A stretch of DNA of 64,000 nucleotides from Halobellus captivus (lineage in GTDB: Archaea > Halobacteriota > Halobacteria > Halobacteriales > Haloferacaceae), in contig NZ_VJXQ01000003.1 in NCBI RefSeq assembly GCF_007655485.1, positions 179,742-243,741 of the forward strand, written 5' to 3'. The position numbers and the translations under genes are program-made. Of the stretch, positions 28,613 through 38,179 are shown piece by piece. Below the pieces are notes generated by a model that saw only the letters and a list, made by a program, of their open reading frames with translations, had not been told where the DNA came from and did no database searches. Position 1 is the stretch's first letter. The number at the start of each line of letters is the position of its first letter.

Positions 28613-29917
28613 ATGTCAGACGAAGAAAACGACACGCCGCTCGGATTCGGGACGCGAAGCCTCCACGCGGGGCAGGAACCCGATTCGGCGACCGGAGCGC
28701 GCGCACCGCCGATCTATCAGACGACCTCGTACGTCTTCGACGACGCGGAGGACGCGGCCGGGCAGTTTGCACTGGAAAAGGAGGGGTTCATCTACAGTCG
28801 ACTGATGAATCCGACGGTCGCGACGCTGCAGGAGCGACTCGCGTCGCTCGAAGGCGGGATCGGCGCGGCGGCGACGTCGTCGGGGATGGCCGCGCTCGAC
28901 CTCGCGACGTTCCTCCTGGCCTCGGCTGGGGACAACATTGTCACGGCGTCGTCGCTGTACGGCGGCACATACACGTACTTCACGCACACTGTCGAGCGCC
29001 GCGGCGTCACGACCAAGTTTGTCGACACGCTCGATTACGAGGCGTACGAGGAAGCGATCGACGAGGACACCGCCTACGTTCACTTCGAGACGATCGGCAA
29101 TCCGGCGCTCGTCACGCCCGACATCCAGCGGATCGCCGACATCGCGCACGAGCACGACGCTCCGCTGCTCGTCGACAACACGTTCGCGACGCCCTATCTC
29201 TGTCGGCCGATCGAGCACGGCGCCGACCTGGTGTGGGACTCCACGACGAAGTGGATCCACGGCGCCGGGACGACGATCGGCGGTGTCCTCGTCGACGGGG
29301 GCTCGTTCCCCTGGAGCGAACACGCCGAAAAGTATCCGGAAATCGGCGCGTCGAACCCCGCTTACCACGGCGTCAATTTCTCCGAGCGCTTTGGCGACGC
29401 GGCGTTCACGTACGCGGCCATCGCGCGCGGCCTGCGCGACCTCGGGAACGCCCAATCGCCGTTCGACGCGTGGAACACCATCGAGAAACTCGAGTCGCTG
29501 CCGATGCGGATGGATCGGCACTGCGAGAACGCGATGGCCGTCGCGGAGTTCCTCGAAGACCACGACGCCGTCTCGTGGATCAACTACCCCGGCCTGGAGA
29601 GCCACGAGACCCACGAAGAGGCAAGCGAGTACCTCGACGGCGGCTACGGCGGGATGATCACCTTCGGTCTCGAAGCGGGGTACGACGCCGCCCGCGACAC
29701 CGTCGATAACGTCGAACTCGCCTCGTTGCTCGCGAACGTCGGCGACGCGAAGACGCTCGTGATCCATCCGGCGTCGACGACGCACCAGCAGCTCACCGAA
29801 GCGGAACAGGAAGCGGCGGGCGTGACGCCCGATATGGTTCGCCTGTCGGTCGGCATCGAGGACGTCGGCGACATCATCGCCGACCTGGAGCAGGCGATCG
29901 AATCGGCGACGAACTGA
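28613..29917 (+). CDS. O-acetylhomoserine sulfhydrylase (copy 2)
   Basis: A 434-aa paralogue of the enzyme at 25380, similar throughout: [20 protein letters not shown] at the N-terminus, PLP lysine K213 in [15 protein letters not shown], and [11 protein letters not shown] near the end. It lacks the insertion and polar tail of copy 1 and keeps the compact family length. It may use a different activated homoserine or thiol (methanethiol, cystathionine-type chemistry), but sequence alone cannot decide. Its own gap and start suggest separate transcription from metX. Confidence 0.9.
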   Translation: MSDEENDTPLGFGTRSLHAGQEPDSATGARAPPIYQTTSYVFDDAEDAAGQFALEKEGFIYSRLMNPTVATLQERLASLEGGIGAAATSSGMAALDLATFLLASAGDNIVTASSLYGGTYTYFTHTVERRGVTTKFVDTLDYEAYEEAIDEDTAYVHFETIGNPALVTPDIQRIADIAHEHDAPLLVDNTFATPYLCRPIEHGADLVWDSTTKWIHGAGTTIGGVLVDGGSFPWSEHAEKYPEIGASNPAYHGVNFSERFGDAAFTYAAIARGLRDLGNAQSPFDAWNTIEKLESLPMRMDRHCENAMAVAEFLEDHDAVSWINYPGLESHETHEEASEYLDGGYGGMITFGLEAGYDAARDTVDNVELASLLANVGDAKTLVIHPASTTHQQLTEAEQEAAGVTPDMVRLSVGIEDVGDIIADLEQAIESATN

Positions 29918-30034
29918 GTTGCGGGACGGGCGGGCGGTGGCTCACCGTCACTATCGCTCTCACCCCTGATCTTACATTCCTCCGGATCGGCATTCGTGCC
30001 GACGCTGCGCTAATAGTGACGCTTTTTTCCCGGT

Positions 30035-31210
30035 ATGGTAAACGGTTCACCCGTGGTCGAAACACTCCTCGTCGTCGGCCTGCTGGTGGCGGTCTTCGTC
30101 GGGTTCAACATCGGCGGCTCCTCGACCGGCGTCGCCTTCGGCCCGGCGGTGGGGAGCGACCTCGTCTCGAAACTGGCCGCGGCGGCGCTGATGACCGCGT
30201 TCGCGCTCTTGGGCGCGTGGACCGCCGGGCGGGAGGTCATCGCGACGATGGGCGGTCGGATCGTCCCGCAGAGCGAGTTCACGCTCGCCGCGAGCGTGGC
30301 CGTCCTCTTCTTCGTCGGCCTCGCGCTGCTCGTCTCGAACACCTTCGGCGTCCCGGCGTCGACGTCGATGACCGCCGTCGGCTCTATCGCCGGGCTCGGC
30401 ATCGCCTCCGGGACGCTGAACGAGGCGGTGATGCTCGAAATCATCTCGTGGTGGATCGTCGCCCCGGTGATCGCCTTCTGGATCTGCGCGGTGATCGGCC
30501 GTTACGTCTACCCGCACCTCGATGCGAGGTTGAAACTCGACCGCTCTCCGGGTCCGATCGTCGTCTTCGACCGCGAGGGCGCGGTCCCGCGCCCTCGACT
30601 CGGTCCGAACACGACGCCCAGAGAGCTCGGTAGCGTCGTGCTCGTCGTCGTCATCGCCTGTTATATGGCCTACTCGGCGGGTGCGTCGAACGCGGCGAAC
30701 GCCGTCGCTCCATTGGTCGGCAACGGGGCGGTGTCGATGAACGGCGGGATCTTTCTGGCCGCCGGTGCGATCGGACTCGGCGCCTTCACCATCGCCAGAC
30801 GGACGCTCGACACGGTCGGAAACGACCTCACGGAGCTGCCGATTTTGGCCGCGCTCGTCGTCGAAACGGTGTCGGCGTCGCTGATCACGATGCTCTCGTA
30901 TCTGGGTATCCCGGCGAGCCTGGCGGTCTCAGCGACGATGTGCATCGTCGGATTGGGGTGGGGAAGGGCGACGCGGACGGTCACTATCGGGGAAGCCATC
31001 GGCGGCAACGCGCCGGAGATGTCCGTGGACGCGTTGACGACGGAAACCAGCGAGACGGTCCCCCGCGTCGGCGAGGAATCCGCGCGGGACCTCGGCGGAA
31101 CGGATCTGTTCGATCCCGGGACGACCGGTCGCGTGATCTTCTTTTGGCTCCTCACGCCCAGTCTGTCGGCCGTCGCCTCCTATCTGCTCTTTGCGACGAC
31201 CGCTCTTTGA
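30035..31210 (+). CDS. pitA: PiT-family inorganic phosphate permease
   Basis: A 391-aa membrane protein with about ten helices and the two PiT signature repeats: [21 protein letters not shown] in the first half and [21 protein letters not shown] in the second. In most PiT proteins the first repeat reads GxNDxxNA; here it is altered to NIGGSSTG, while the second is closer to the rule. It should import phosphate with H+ or Na+ in symport. No PhoU is next to it. Confidence 0.87.
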   Translation: MVNGSPVVETLLVVGLLVAVFVGFNIGGSSTGVAFGPAVGSDLVSKLAAAALMTAFALLGAWTAGREVIATMGGRIVPQSEFTLAASVAVLFFVGLALLVSNTFGVPASTSMTAVGSIAGLGIASGTLNEAVMLEIISWWIVAPVIAFWICAVIGRYVYPHLDARLKLDRSPGPIVVFDREGAVPRPRLGPNTTPRELGSVVLVVVIACYMAYSAGASNAANAVAPLVGNGAVSMNGGIFLAAGAIGLGAFTIARRTLDTVGNDLTELPILAALVVETVSASLITMLSYLGIPASLAVSATMCIVGLGWGRATRTVTIGEAIGGNAPEMSVDALTTETSETVPRVGEESARDLGGTDLFDPGTTGRVIFFWLLTPSLSAVASYLLFATTAL

Positions 31211-31350
31211 GTCCCCTGAAGAATCGACGGACCATCTTTCGCATTGTAGCGTGGTTTCGGCCGAAACCAGACAGTCATTTGGTAGTAATCGGCTCACGAG
31301 GGGGAACTGAACAGCAAAGTCTAATGGGATGGCATACAAATCGGATGCTG

Positions 31351-31740
31351 ATGCCTACCGTAGAATACCTCAATTACGAAGTGCTGGATGACCAGGGCTG
31401 GGATATGGACGACGACGACCTCTTCGAGAAGGCCTCGGACGCCGGACTCGACGACGAGGATTACGGTTCCCTCGAAGTCAACCAGGGCGAGTATATCCTC
31501 GAAGCCGCCGAGGCGCAGGGCTACGACTGGCCCTTCTCGTGCCGCGCCGGTGCCTGTGCGAACTGCGCGGCGATCCTCACAGAGGGCGAGATCGATATGG
31601 ATATGCAGCAGATCCTCTCCGACGAGGAAGTCGAAGAGAAAAACGTCCGCCTGACCTGCATCGGGTCGCCGGCGGCCGACGAGGTGCAGATCGTCTACAA
31701 CGCGAAGCACCTGGACTACCTCCAGAACCGCGTCATCTAA
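31351..31740 (+). CDS. 2Fe-2S ferredoxin, haloarchaeal plant-type
   Basis: A 129-aa acidic ferredoxin with the cluster cysteines C64, C69, C72 and C103 ([10 protein letters not shown] and LTCIGSP). The N-terminal acidic insertion (about residues 8-45, [16 protein letters not shown]) is the hallmark of haloarchaeal ferredoxins. It carries electrons for 2-oxoacid:ferredoxin oxidoreductases in these cells (family knowledge). The start [10 protein letters not shown] matches known haloarchaeal ferredoxins; the upstream ATGs at 31324 and 31345 are less likely. Confidence 0.96.
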   Translation: MPTVEYLNYEVLDDQGWDMDDDDLFEKASDAGLDDEDYGSLEVNQGEYILEAAEAQGYDWPFSCRAGACANCAAILTEGEIDMDMQQILSDEEVEEKNVRLTCIGSPAADEVQIVYNAKHLDYLQNRVI

Positions 31741-31926
31741 CAACCGGCGTACGCCGCCGGTTAGCTTCTCGTATCGCTGCGGATTCGATCAGAAACTTGT
31801 TGGGATATCATCCCGATTCCCGGATACTCATCCGTTAGGTGGCCTCGATCCTCGGTCTCTTTGCGTTGATTCTCAGTCTCCCCGATTTGATGAGGAATCT
31901 TTCGGGGGAGAGCGCCGCGCCGTCAG

Positions 31927-33237
31927 CTATCGCTCCGCGCGAGCGACGAGGTCGACAGCGCGCTGTCGCGCCGTCTCGACGACCGCCCGTTCGTCGAGGG
32001 TGAGTACCTCCCGATCACGCATCAAAATCTGTCCGTCGCAGACCGTGTGCCGGACGTCGGAGCCGCGGACGGCGTACGCGAGGTGACTGACGAGGTCGTG
32101 GGCGGGTGCGAGGTGCGGGGCGTCGAGGTCGACGACCGCGAGGTCCGCGGCGGCACCGACTTCGACCCGTCCACCGGGAAGTGACAGCGCCGCCGCGCCG
32201 CCCTGCGTCGCCATATTCACCGCCGCTTCGGCGGGCACCGCCGACGCGTCGTCAGCGCCGAGCTTACCGATCATCGCGGCGTCCCGGAGTTCGTCGAACA
32301 GGTCGAGGTCGTTGTTCGAGGCGGCCCCGTCGGTGCCGAGACCGACGGTCACGCCAGCGTCGAGCAGCTTCTGCACGGGCGCGATTCCCGAGGCGAGCTT
32401 CATATTCGACGCCGGACAGTGGACGACTGCGGTCCCGCGCTCGGCGAGGAGGTCGATCTCGCTGTCGTCGACGTGGACGCCGTGCGCGAGAAAGTCGACC
32501 TCCGAGAGCAGGCCGATATCGTCTGCGTACGCGAGCGGTCGCTCCGAGCGGTCCTCGACGATCGGATCTACCTCGTCGCGCGTCTCGTTCGCGTGCGTGT
32601 GTACCGGAATCCCGTCCTCGCGTGCCGCAGCGACTGCCTCGCGAAGGAGCGTCTCGTCGACCGTCGTCAGGGAGTGCGGCATCACGGCTGTCCGGATCCG
32701 CCCGTCCGCTGCGCCGTCGTACTCCCGAGCGACGTCGAGACTCTCCTCGACGTCCGCGCGAGCGGCGTCTTCGTCCTTGCCGACCGTGACGACGCCGTGA
32801 CCGACGCGGGCGCGCATCCCCGCTCGATCGACGGCCTCGACGATTTCGGGCACGTGGAAGTACATATCCGCGAACGTCGTCGTTCCCGAGCGAATCATCT
32901 CGAGGAGCCCGAGCTCCGTCCCGGCGCGAACGTCTTCGGCGGTGAGTTCGGCCTCCGCGGGCCAGATGTCCTCTCGGAGCCACGCGTCCAGCGGTTTGTC
33001 GTCGGCGTACCCGCGGAGCAACGTCATCGCGACGTGCGTGTGCGCGTTCACGAGGCCGGGCATCACGAGACCCCCGGAGGCGTCGAGCGTCCCGCCGATG
33101 TCGTACTCGGCCGCGAGGTCCGGTCCAATCGCCTCGATTCGGCCTCCGTCGCGATCGATCAGCACGTCCGCATCCGTGAGCGTGGCGTCCGGACGCAACA
33201 CCCGGCCGCCGGAGACGAGCAGCGTGTCAGTAGCCAT
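31927..33237 (-). CDS. 5'-methylthioadenosine/S-adenosylhomocysteine deaminase-like amidohydrolase
   Basis: A 436-aa metal-dependent amidohydrolase of the MtaD/SsnA group. Metal ligands are visible: NAHTHVAMTLLRG near residue 60, VHTHANET near 200, DFLAHGVHV near 230 and GTDGAASNN near 290. The family deaminates SAH or MTA to the inosyl form, although some members act on other aminated rings. AhcY at 46431 offers a second SAH route. The start MATDTLLVSGG is used; the 28 residues upstream are Pro/Arg-rich and outside the fold. Confidence 0.85.
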   Translation of the reverse strand: MATDTLLVSGGRVLRPDATLTDADVLIDRDGGRIEAIGPDLAAEYDIGGTLDASGGLVMPGLVNAHTHVAMTLLRGYADDKPLDAWLREDIWPAEAELTAEDVRAGTELGLLEMIRSGTTTFADMYFHVPEIVEAVDRAGMRARVGHGVVTVGKDEDAARADVEESLDVAREYDGAADGRIRTAVMPHSLTTVDETLLREAVAAAREDGIPVHTHANETRDEVDPIVEDRSERPLAYADDIGLLSEVDFLAHGVHVDDSEIDLLAERGTAVVHCPASNMKLASGIAPVQKLLDAGVTVGLGTDGAASNNDLDLFDELRDAAMIGKLGADDASAVPAEAAVNMATQGGAAALSLPGGRVEVGAAADLAVVDLDAPHLAPAHDLVSHLAYAVRGSDVRHTVCDGQILMRDREVLTLDERAVVETARQRAVDLVARAER

Positions 33238-33320
33238 GTCGGCCGCTACCGAGGGGACGCCTATGAGCGTGTCGTCTGGTGGACGGCGGACCGCTCGTGA
33301 TCGGTTGGGGGCGGGCGGCA

Positions 33321-33440
33321 CGAATCGGGATGTACCGAGTGGCAGGAATCAGAACGTACCAAGCCACAGGAATCAGAACGTACCAAGCCGCAGGAACTGG
33401 AACGTACCAAGCCGCGGGAACCGGAGCGTACGGGCGTTTC
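33321..33440. repeat. 24-bp tandem repeat upstream of eif1a
   Basis: Five units of 24 bp. The clearest are 33345-33368, 33369-33392 and 33393-33416, with core GGAATCAGAACGTACCAAGC followed by CRCR. Units at 33321-33344 and 33417-33440 are decayed. Units 1 and 2 differ at one position only, so amplification is recent. The array ends about 15 bases before the eif1a promoter box and could influence it, or be neutral. Confidence 0.85.
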
Positions 33441-33453
33441 GTCGGCTCTCGCA

Positions 33454-33465
33454 GAACTTAAACCG
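33454..33465 (+). promoter_or_regulatory. Promoter of the eif1a-rio1 operon
   Basis: TATA-like ACTTAAAC at 33456-33463, centred 27 bases before the eif1a ATG. Confidence 0.45.
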
Positions 33466-33486
33466 GGGCGCGACGAACGCAGGTCT

Positions 33487-33777
33487 ATGAGCGACGACGA
33501 GAACGGGGGGCGACGTGACCTCCGGATGCCCGACGACGACGAGGTGTTCGCCGTCGTCACGGACATGCTCGGAGCGAACCGCGTGAAAGTCCGGTGTGCC
33601 GACGGCGTCGAACGCACCGTGCGAATCCCCGGTCGGATGCAAAAGCGCATCTGGATCCGCGAGGACGACGTGGTGCTCGTCGAACCGTGGGACTGGCAGG
33701 ACGAGAAGGGCGACATCACCTGGCGCTACGAGAAATCCGAGGCCGACCAGCTACGCGAAGAAGGACACATTCAGTGA
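33487..33777 (+). CDS. eif1a: Translation initiation factor eIF-1A
   Basis: A 96-aa OB-fold factor that binds the A site of the 30S subunit during initiation. Family core: [36 protein letters not shown] and [13 protein letters not shown]. The first 17 residues are an acidic extension. The gene overlaps rio1 by a GTGA junction, so RIO1 is probably translated by coupling. Neighbours (RIO1 kinase, Dim2-like KH protein) all act on the small subunit. Confidence 0.95.
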   Translation: MSDDENGGRRDLRMPDDDEVFAVVTDMLGANRVKVRCADGVERTVRIPGRMQKRIWIREDDVVLVEPWDWQDEKGDITWRYEKSEADQLREEGHIQ

Positions 33778-34688
33778 TAGACTCCGACGAGTACGGCTTT
33801 TTGGCGACCGACGACGAAAACGCCCCCGGCGACGAGTGGGAAGAGATCGACGTCTCCGACACCGAGGCCGATCGAATCGCGCGTCGTCGGGACCGCGAGT
33901 TCGACGAGTTTCGCAAGCGGCTGAAAGACGCCGATCAGTTCAAAGTCGAACAGTCGGTTTTCGACGACGCCACGTTCGCGGCGATCTACAAACTCGTCCA
34001 GGACGGTCACATCGAGGCCTTCGGCGGGCCGATCTCGACCGGCAAAGAGGCGAACGTCTACGAGGCGCTCGGCAGCGAGGACGACAGCGAGCGGGACGTC
34101 GCCGTCAAAATTTATCGGATCAACGCCTCGAACTTCCGGCAGATGCGGGAGTATCTGGAGGGGGATCCCAGATTCGAGGGGATCGGCAACGACAAGAAGC
34201 AGGTCGTGCTCGCGTGGACGCAAAAGGAGTTCGCGAACCTCAGCCGAGCCCGACAGGCGGGCGTCCGCGTCCCCGAACCGATCGCCGTCGAGCGTAACGT
34301 CCTCGTGATGGAACTCGTCGGCCTCGTCGAGGACAGAGCGCGCAGGCTGGCCGAAGTCGAGGTGGAAAACCCCGAGACGGCCTACGAGGTCGTCCGCGAG
34401 TATATGCGTCGCCTCCACGCCGCAGGGCTCGTCCACGGCGACCTCTCGGAGTACAATATGATCATCCACGACGGCGAACTCGTCGTGATCGACCTCGGCC
34501 AGGCGGTGACCGTCCACCACCCGAACGCCGAGGAGTTTCTCCGCCGCGACTGCCGCAACGTGGCCGCGTTCTTCGGCCGCCAGGGCCTCGAAGTAACGAG
34601 CGAGGAGTTGTACGAGTTCGTCACTGCGGTCGAAGCGGATCCGAGCGGAACGCCCGATCGGGATGACGGCACCGGCCCGGAGACGTAA
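33774..34688 (+). CDS. rio1: RIO1-family atypical serine protein kinase
   Basis: A 304-aa RIO kinase acting in late 30S maturation. The nucleotide loop [11 protein letters not shown] lies near residue 85, the hinge at VLVMELVG, the catalytic loop is [12 protein letters not shown], and the metal-binding Asp is in VVIDLGQAV, followed by the RIO1-type [12 protein letters not shown]. The N-terminus is acidic. The GTG at 33774 inside the eif1a stop is taken as start because it sits at the natural beginning of the acidic segment; no ATG in frame is suitable. Confidence 0.92.
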   Translation: MIDSDEYGFLATDDENAPGDEWEEIDVSDTEADRIARRRDREFDEFRKRLKDADQFKVEQSVFDDATFAAIYKLVQDGHIEAFGGPISTGKEANVYEALGSEDDSERDVAVKIYRINASNFRQMREYLEGDPRFEGIGNDKKQVVLAWTQKEFANLSRARQAGVRVPEPIAVERNVLVMELVGLVEDRARRLAEVEVENPETAYEVVREYMRRLHAAGLVHGDLSEYNMIIHDGELVVIDLGQAVTVHHPNAEEFLRRDCRNVAAFFGRQGLEVTSEELYEFVTAVEADPSGTPDRDDGTGPET

Positions 34689-34753
34689 CGCCGCGTGCTG
34701 TGGAACCGTCTCACGAACAAACGCTTAAACGGCTCCACCGGGTATTCGGCCGT

Positions 34754-35296
34754 ATGAAACACGTGAAGGTCCCGCAGGACCGCATCGGCGTCCTCATCGG
34801 CGAGGGCGGTGAGACGATGCGCGAGATCGAATCGCGGGCCGAGGTTCGCCTCGACATCGACTCCGAGAGCGGGTCGGTCGCGATCGACGACGTCGGCGAT
34901 CCCGTCAGCGGAATGATCGCCCCCGACATCGTCCGGGCGATCGGACGGGGATTCACGCCCGAGTCGGCGCTGTCGCTGCTCGACGGTGAGCTCCGGACGT
35001 TCGAACTCGTCGACCTCGAATCGCACACCCGAAACAAGAACGACCTCAAGCGACAGAAGGGACGGCTCATCGGCGAAAACGGCCGAACCAGAGAGCTGAT
35101 GGAAGAGCTCACGGGCGCGGAAGTCGTCATCAAGGGAACGACCCTCGGCGTCATCGGACAGCCGGAGGAGGTCGAGGCCGTCCGTCGCGCCGTCGGGATG
35201 ATCCTCGACGGCGCGCCGCACGGCGCGGTGTACTCGTTCCTCGAACGCAAGCACAACGAACTCACGAAGGGGTTCGACGTGCGTCAGTCCGGTTGA
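34754..35296 (+). CDS. KH-domain rRNA-processing protein (Dim2/Pno1 homologue)
   Basis: A 180-aa protein with two KH domains (about residues 1-75 and 85-165). The RNA-binding loops are IGEGGETMREIE and IGENGRTRELME. The archaeal homologue binds near the 3' end of 16S rRNA during small-subunit maturation and can contact eIF2 alpha (family knowledge). The ATG at 34754 follows a TATA-like CGCTTAAACG; the one at 34700 adds 18 residues unlike the family. Third member of the eif1a-rio1-dim2 neighbourhood. Confidence 0.88.
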   Translation: MKHVKVPQDRIGVLIGEGGETMREIESRAEVRLDIDSESGSVAIDDVGDPVSGMIAPDIVRAIGRGFTPESALSLLDGELRTFELVDLESHTRNKNDLKRQKGRLIGENGRTRELMEELTGAEVVIKGTTLGVIGQPEEVEAVRRAVGMILDGAPHGAVYSFLERKHNELTKGFDVRQSG

Positions 35297-35313
35297 AACG
35301 GAGACAAACGGAG

Positions 35314-36087
35314 CTATTCTGCGCCGTACTCGGCGGAAAGGTACGCTGCAACCCGCCGGGCGGCCTCGGTGTCGATCACCCAGATCCCGTCCCACTCGAC
35401 GTTGTCGTCGGTGAACGCAATGAGTGCCGCGCCGGTCGCATCGGAGTCTGTCGGGGGAGCGAACACGACGAACCAGCCGCTGCGGAGTTCCGCTACGTCT
35501 TGGTTGTGCACGGTGACGTCGTGTGACGAGAGGGCGTCCGCGTCACCGATTCCGTACACGTGGACGTCGAGGTCGGTCTCCGAGAGCGTCTCGTAGGCGC
35601 GCTCGGTTCCGCGTTCGTCGACGATCCGCGACAGTCGCTGAAACCCCGTGTGGAGTTCGCCCTCGCCGTGGCGAAGCGCCTTCGCCTCGATATACCTGGA
35701 AATTTCGATGAGGAGGAGTTTCCCTTTGGTTCCGGCGGGATAGCCCCGTACGCTGAATTTGATCCCTTCGAGATCGCGGATCACGGCGGGCGTCTCCACC
35801 GCTTTCAGCGGCCGAGAACCGGTGATATAGAGGTCCGAATTGACCGCGAGTACCGAATCGCGGACGTCGCTGAACGCCGACTGGGAAACGACCGTGCCGT
35901 CGCGCCGAAGTTCGACGACGTCCGAATCCGAGAGGACCCGAGCGGCTTCCGAGACGTCGACAGTCTGCTCCTCGAAGAGCGAATTCACCATTCGGGCGAT
36001 CATCGGGGGCTGTTCGCTGTTGACGATCGAGAGGGAGGTTTCCGCGTCTCCCTCGGCGAACTCGTCGATGAACTCCCGAAGTTCCAT
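35314..36087 (-). CDS. DICT sensory domain protein
   Basis: A 257-aa protein of the haloarchaeal DICT type. The N-terminal third (MELREFIDEFAEGDAETSLS) looks like a helical adaptor. The DICT-like core, about residues 80-220, includes VRGYPAGTKGKLLLIEISRY and WFVVFAPPTDSDATGAAL. DICT domains occur in proteins with light- or redox-linked signalling, but no ligand is known here. Alternative starts 18 bases further out (MAMFRAMEL) are possible. Divergent from the thermosome gene, with its own minus-strand TATA at 36145-36154. Confidence 0.75.
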   Translation of the reverse strand: MELREFIDEFAEGDAETSLSIVNSEQPPMIARMVNSLFEEQTVDVSEAARVLSDSDVVELRRDGTVVSQSAFSDVRDSVLAVNSDLYITGSRPLKAVETPAVIRDLEGIKFSVRGYPAGTKGKLLLIEISRYIEAKALRHGEGELHTGFQRLSRIVDERGTERAYETLSETDLDVHVYGIGDADALSSHDVTVHNQDVAELRSGWFVVFAPPTDSDATGAALIAFTDDNVEWDGIWVIDTEAARRVAAYLSAEYGAE

Positions 36088-36144
36088 CGCCCGAAACATC
36101 GCCATTCGGCGTAATAGACCTTTACACACTCGTGGGACAAAACA

Positions 36145-36154
36145 ATATATAAAC
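36145..36154 (-). promoter_or_regulatory. TATA box of the DICT-protein gene
   Basis: Minus-strand GTTTATATAT (36145-36154) upstream of the DICT gene, in the region shared with the thermosome gene. Confidence 0.45.
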
Positions 36155-36220
36155 AGATACTGTGAGAGATGTTAACACCCACATTCGGGAGCATATACCG
36201 CTTTTCGATGCCGCTTGCGA

Positions 36221-36234
36221 TGCCTTTTTATAGA
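36221..36234 (+). promoter_or_regulatory. Promoter of the thermosome gene
   Basis: TGCCTTTTTATAGA with a strong TATA element (36225-36232) centred about 31 bases before the thermosome ATG. Haloarchaeal thermosome genes are heat-inducible; a heat-shock element is not resolved here. Confidence 0.55.
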
Positions 36235-36258
36235 ATCACAAACAATCATTGGGTGATT

Positions 36259-37941
36259 ATGTCTCAGCGAATGCAGCAGGGTCAGCCGATGATCATTCTG
36301 GGCGAAGACTCCCAGCGCACGCAGGGTAAGGACGCACAATCGATGAACATCTCGGCGGGGAAAGCGGTCGCCGAGTCCGTCCGGACCACACTGGGTCCGA
36401 AAGGGATGGACAAGATGCTCGTCGACTCCACCGGATCGGTCGTCGTCACCAACGACGGCGTAACGATCCTCAAGGAGATGGACATCGATCACCCCGCGGC
36501 GAACATGATCGTCGAAGTGAGCGAGACGCAGGAGGACGAGGTCGGCGACGGCACCACGACCGCCGTCGTCGTCGCCGGTGAACTCCTCGATCAGGCCGAG
36601 GAACTCATCGAGCAGGACGTCCACGCGACCACCATCGCGCAGGGGTACCGACAGGCCGCGGAGAAGGCCAAGGAGATTCTCGAGGAGAACGCCATCGAAG
36701 TCGGCGAGGAAGACCGCGACACGCTCGTCAAGATCGCCGAAACGGCGATGACTGGTAAGGGCGCGGAGTCCTCGAAGGACCTGCTCGCCGAACTCGTCGT
36801 CGACGCCGTGCTGGCCGTCGCCGACGACGAGGGCATCGACACGGACAACGTCTCCGTCGAGAAGGTTGTCGGCGGCTCGATCGATAACTCCGAGCTCGTC
36901 GAGGGCGTCATCGTGGACAAAGAGCGCGTCCACGAGAATATGCCCTTCGGCGTCGAGGACGCCAACGTCGCGCTGTTCGACGGCGCCCTCGAAGTCCGCG
37001 AGACCGAGATCGACGCGGAAGTCAACGTCACCGACCCCGACCAGCTTCAGCAGTTCCTCGACCAGGAAGAGGCCCAGCTGAAGGAGATGGTCGACCAGCT
37101 CGTCGACGTCGGCGCCGACGTCGTCTTCGTCGGTGACGGCATCGACGACATGGCCCAGCACTACCTCGCGAAGGAGGGCATCCTCGCGGTTCGCCGCGCG
37201 AAGTCCTCCGACCTGAAGCGTCTCGCCCGCGCGACCGGCGGCAACGTCGTCGGCTCGCTCGACGACATCGAGGCCGACGACCTCGGCTTCGCCGGCTCCG
37301 TCGCCCAGAAGGACATCGGCGGCGACGAGCGCATCTTCGTCGAGGACGTCGAGGACGCGAAGTCCGTCACGCTCATCCTCCGCGGCGGCACCGAGCACGT
37401 CGTCGACGAGCTCGAACGCGCCATCGAGGACTCCCTCGGCGTCGTGCGCACGACGCTCGAAGACGGTCAGGTCCTGCCCGGCGGCGGCGCGAGCGAGACC
37501 GAACTCTCGATGCGGCTCGGCGAGTTCGCCAGCTCCGTCGGCGGCCGCGAGCAGCTCGCGATCGAGGCGTTCACCGAGGCACTCGACATCATCCCGCGCA
37601 CGCTCGCCGAGAACGCCGGTCTCGACCCCATCGAGTCGCTCGTCAACCTCCGCAAGGAGCACTCCGACGGCGACATCTCCGCGGGTCTGGACGCCTACAC
37701 CGGCGACATCGTCAATATGCAGGACGACGGCGTCGTCGAACCCCTCCGCGTGAAGACGCAGGCCATCGAATCCGCCACCGAGGCGGCCGTGATGATCCTC
37801 CGCATCGACGACGTCATCGCCGCTGGCGACCTCAAGGGCGGCGGCAGCGACGACGGCGGCGACGAGGGCGGCGCGCCCGGCGGCGCACCCGGCGGAATGG
37901 GTGGCATGGGCGGTATGGGCGGTATGGGCGGCGCAATGTAA
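36259..37941 (+). CDS. Thermosome subunit (group II chaperonin)
   Basis: A 560-aa chaperonin subunit forming double-ring ATP-driven folding cages, fed by prefoldin. Signatures: [18 protein letters not shown], the ATP motif [17 protein letters not shown], and [16 protein letters not shown] near residue 400. The C-terminus is a Gly/Met repeat (MGGMGGMGG units), inside the folding chamber in relatives. Haloarchaea carry two or three such genes; which paralogue this is cannot be told here. The start [10 protein letters not shown] follows a strong promoter. Confidence 0.96.
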   Translation: MSQRMQQGQPMIILGEDSQRTQGKDAQSMNISAGKAVAESVRTTLGPKGMDKMLVDSTGSVVVTNDGVTILKEMDIDHPAANMIVEVSETQEDEVGDGTTTAVVVAGELLDQAEELIEQDVHATTIAQGYRQAAEKAKEILEENAIEVGEEDRDTLVKIAETAMTGKGAESSKDLLAELVVDAVLAVADDEGIDTDNVSVEKVVGGSIDNSELVEGVIVDKERVHENMPFGVEDANVALFDGALEVRETEIDAEVNVTDPDQLQQFLDQEEAQLKEMVDQLVDVGADVVFVGDGIDDMAQHYLAKEGILAVRRAKSSDLKRLARATGGNVVGSLDDIEADDLGFAGSVAQKDIGGDERIFVEDVEDAKSVTLILRGGTEHVVDELERAIEDSLGVVRTTLEDGQVLPGGGASETELSMRLGEFASSVGGREQLAIEAFTEALDIIPRTLAENAGLDPIESLVNLRKEHSDGDISAGLDAYTGDIVNMQDDGVVEPLRVKTQAIESATEAAVMILRIDDVIAAGDLKGGGSDDGGDEGGAPGGAPGGMGGMGGMGGMGGAM

Positions 37942-38040
37942 GCGCGGCTCCGAACACGCCACACCACACCCACCCCAGTTCCGCACGAACCGCGCGCCGA
38001 ACGCCTGCGACGAGCCGAATTTTTTCGTATGCGAGAGAAC

Positions 38041-38151
38041 ACGCCTACTAGCGGAGAGCTTCACACCTACTAGCGGAGAGAGAGAGTAGTCCCACTAGCG
38101 CGGAGAATAACCCCGCTAGCGCAGGGAATCGCCCCGCTAGGGCGTCGCTGT
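38041..38151. repeat. Degenerate 21-28 bp tandem repeat downstream of the thermosome
   Basis: About five units sharing CCCGCTAGCGCRGGGAATMR or CCTACTAGCGGAGAG. They begin near 38044, 38065, 38091, 38112 and 38133, with the core CTAGCG in most. The last two units are the most alike. It lies between the thermosome and a small zinc-ribbon gene. Confidence 0.65.
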
Positions 38152-38179
38152 CGAAGGAGGGACTCCCCCAGCTAACGAA

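Noticed and set aside
28616-29785. 389-codon frame opposite the second sulfhydrylase
   Set aside because: Mirror of a similar antisense frame opposite copy 1 (24927-26558), showing that it only follows the paralogous coding sequence.
31324-31350. Earlier start for ferredoxin
   Set aside because: Known haloarchaeal ferredoxins start at [10 protein letters not shown]; the extra residues have no counterpart.
33321-33440. CRISPR array
   Set aside because: Units are directly joined without spacers and no cas genes are present.
36172-38064. 630-codon open frame antisense to the thermosome
   Set aside because: A shadow of strong codon bias in the thermosome gene; no start signal and no similarity.
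38041-38151. CRISPR-like array after the thermosome
   Set aside because: Units are degenerate and contiguous, with no unique spacers.
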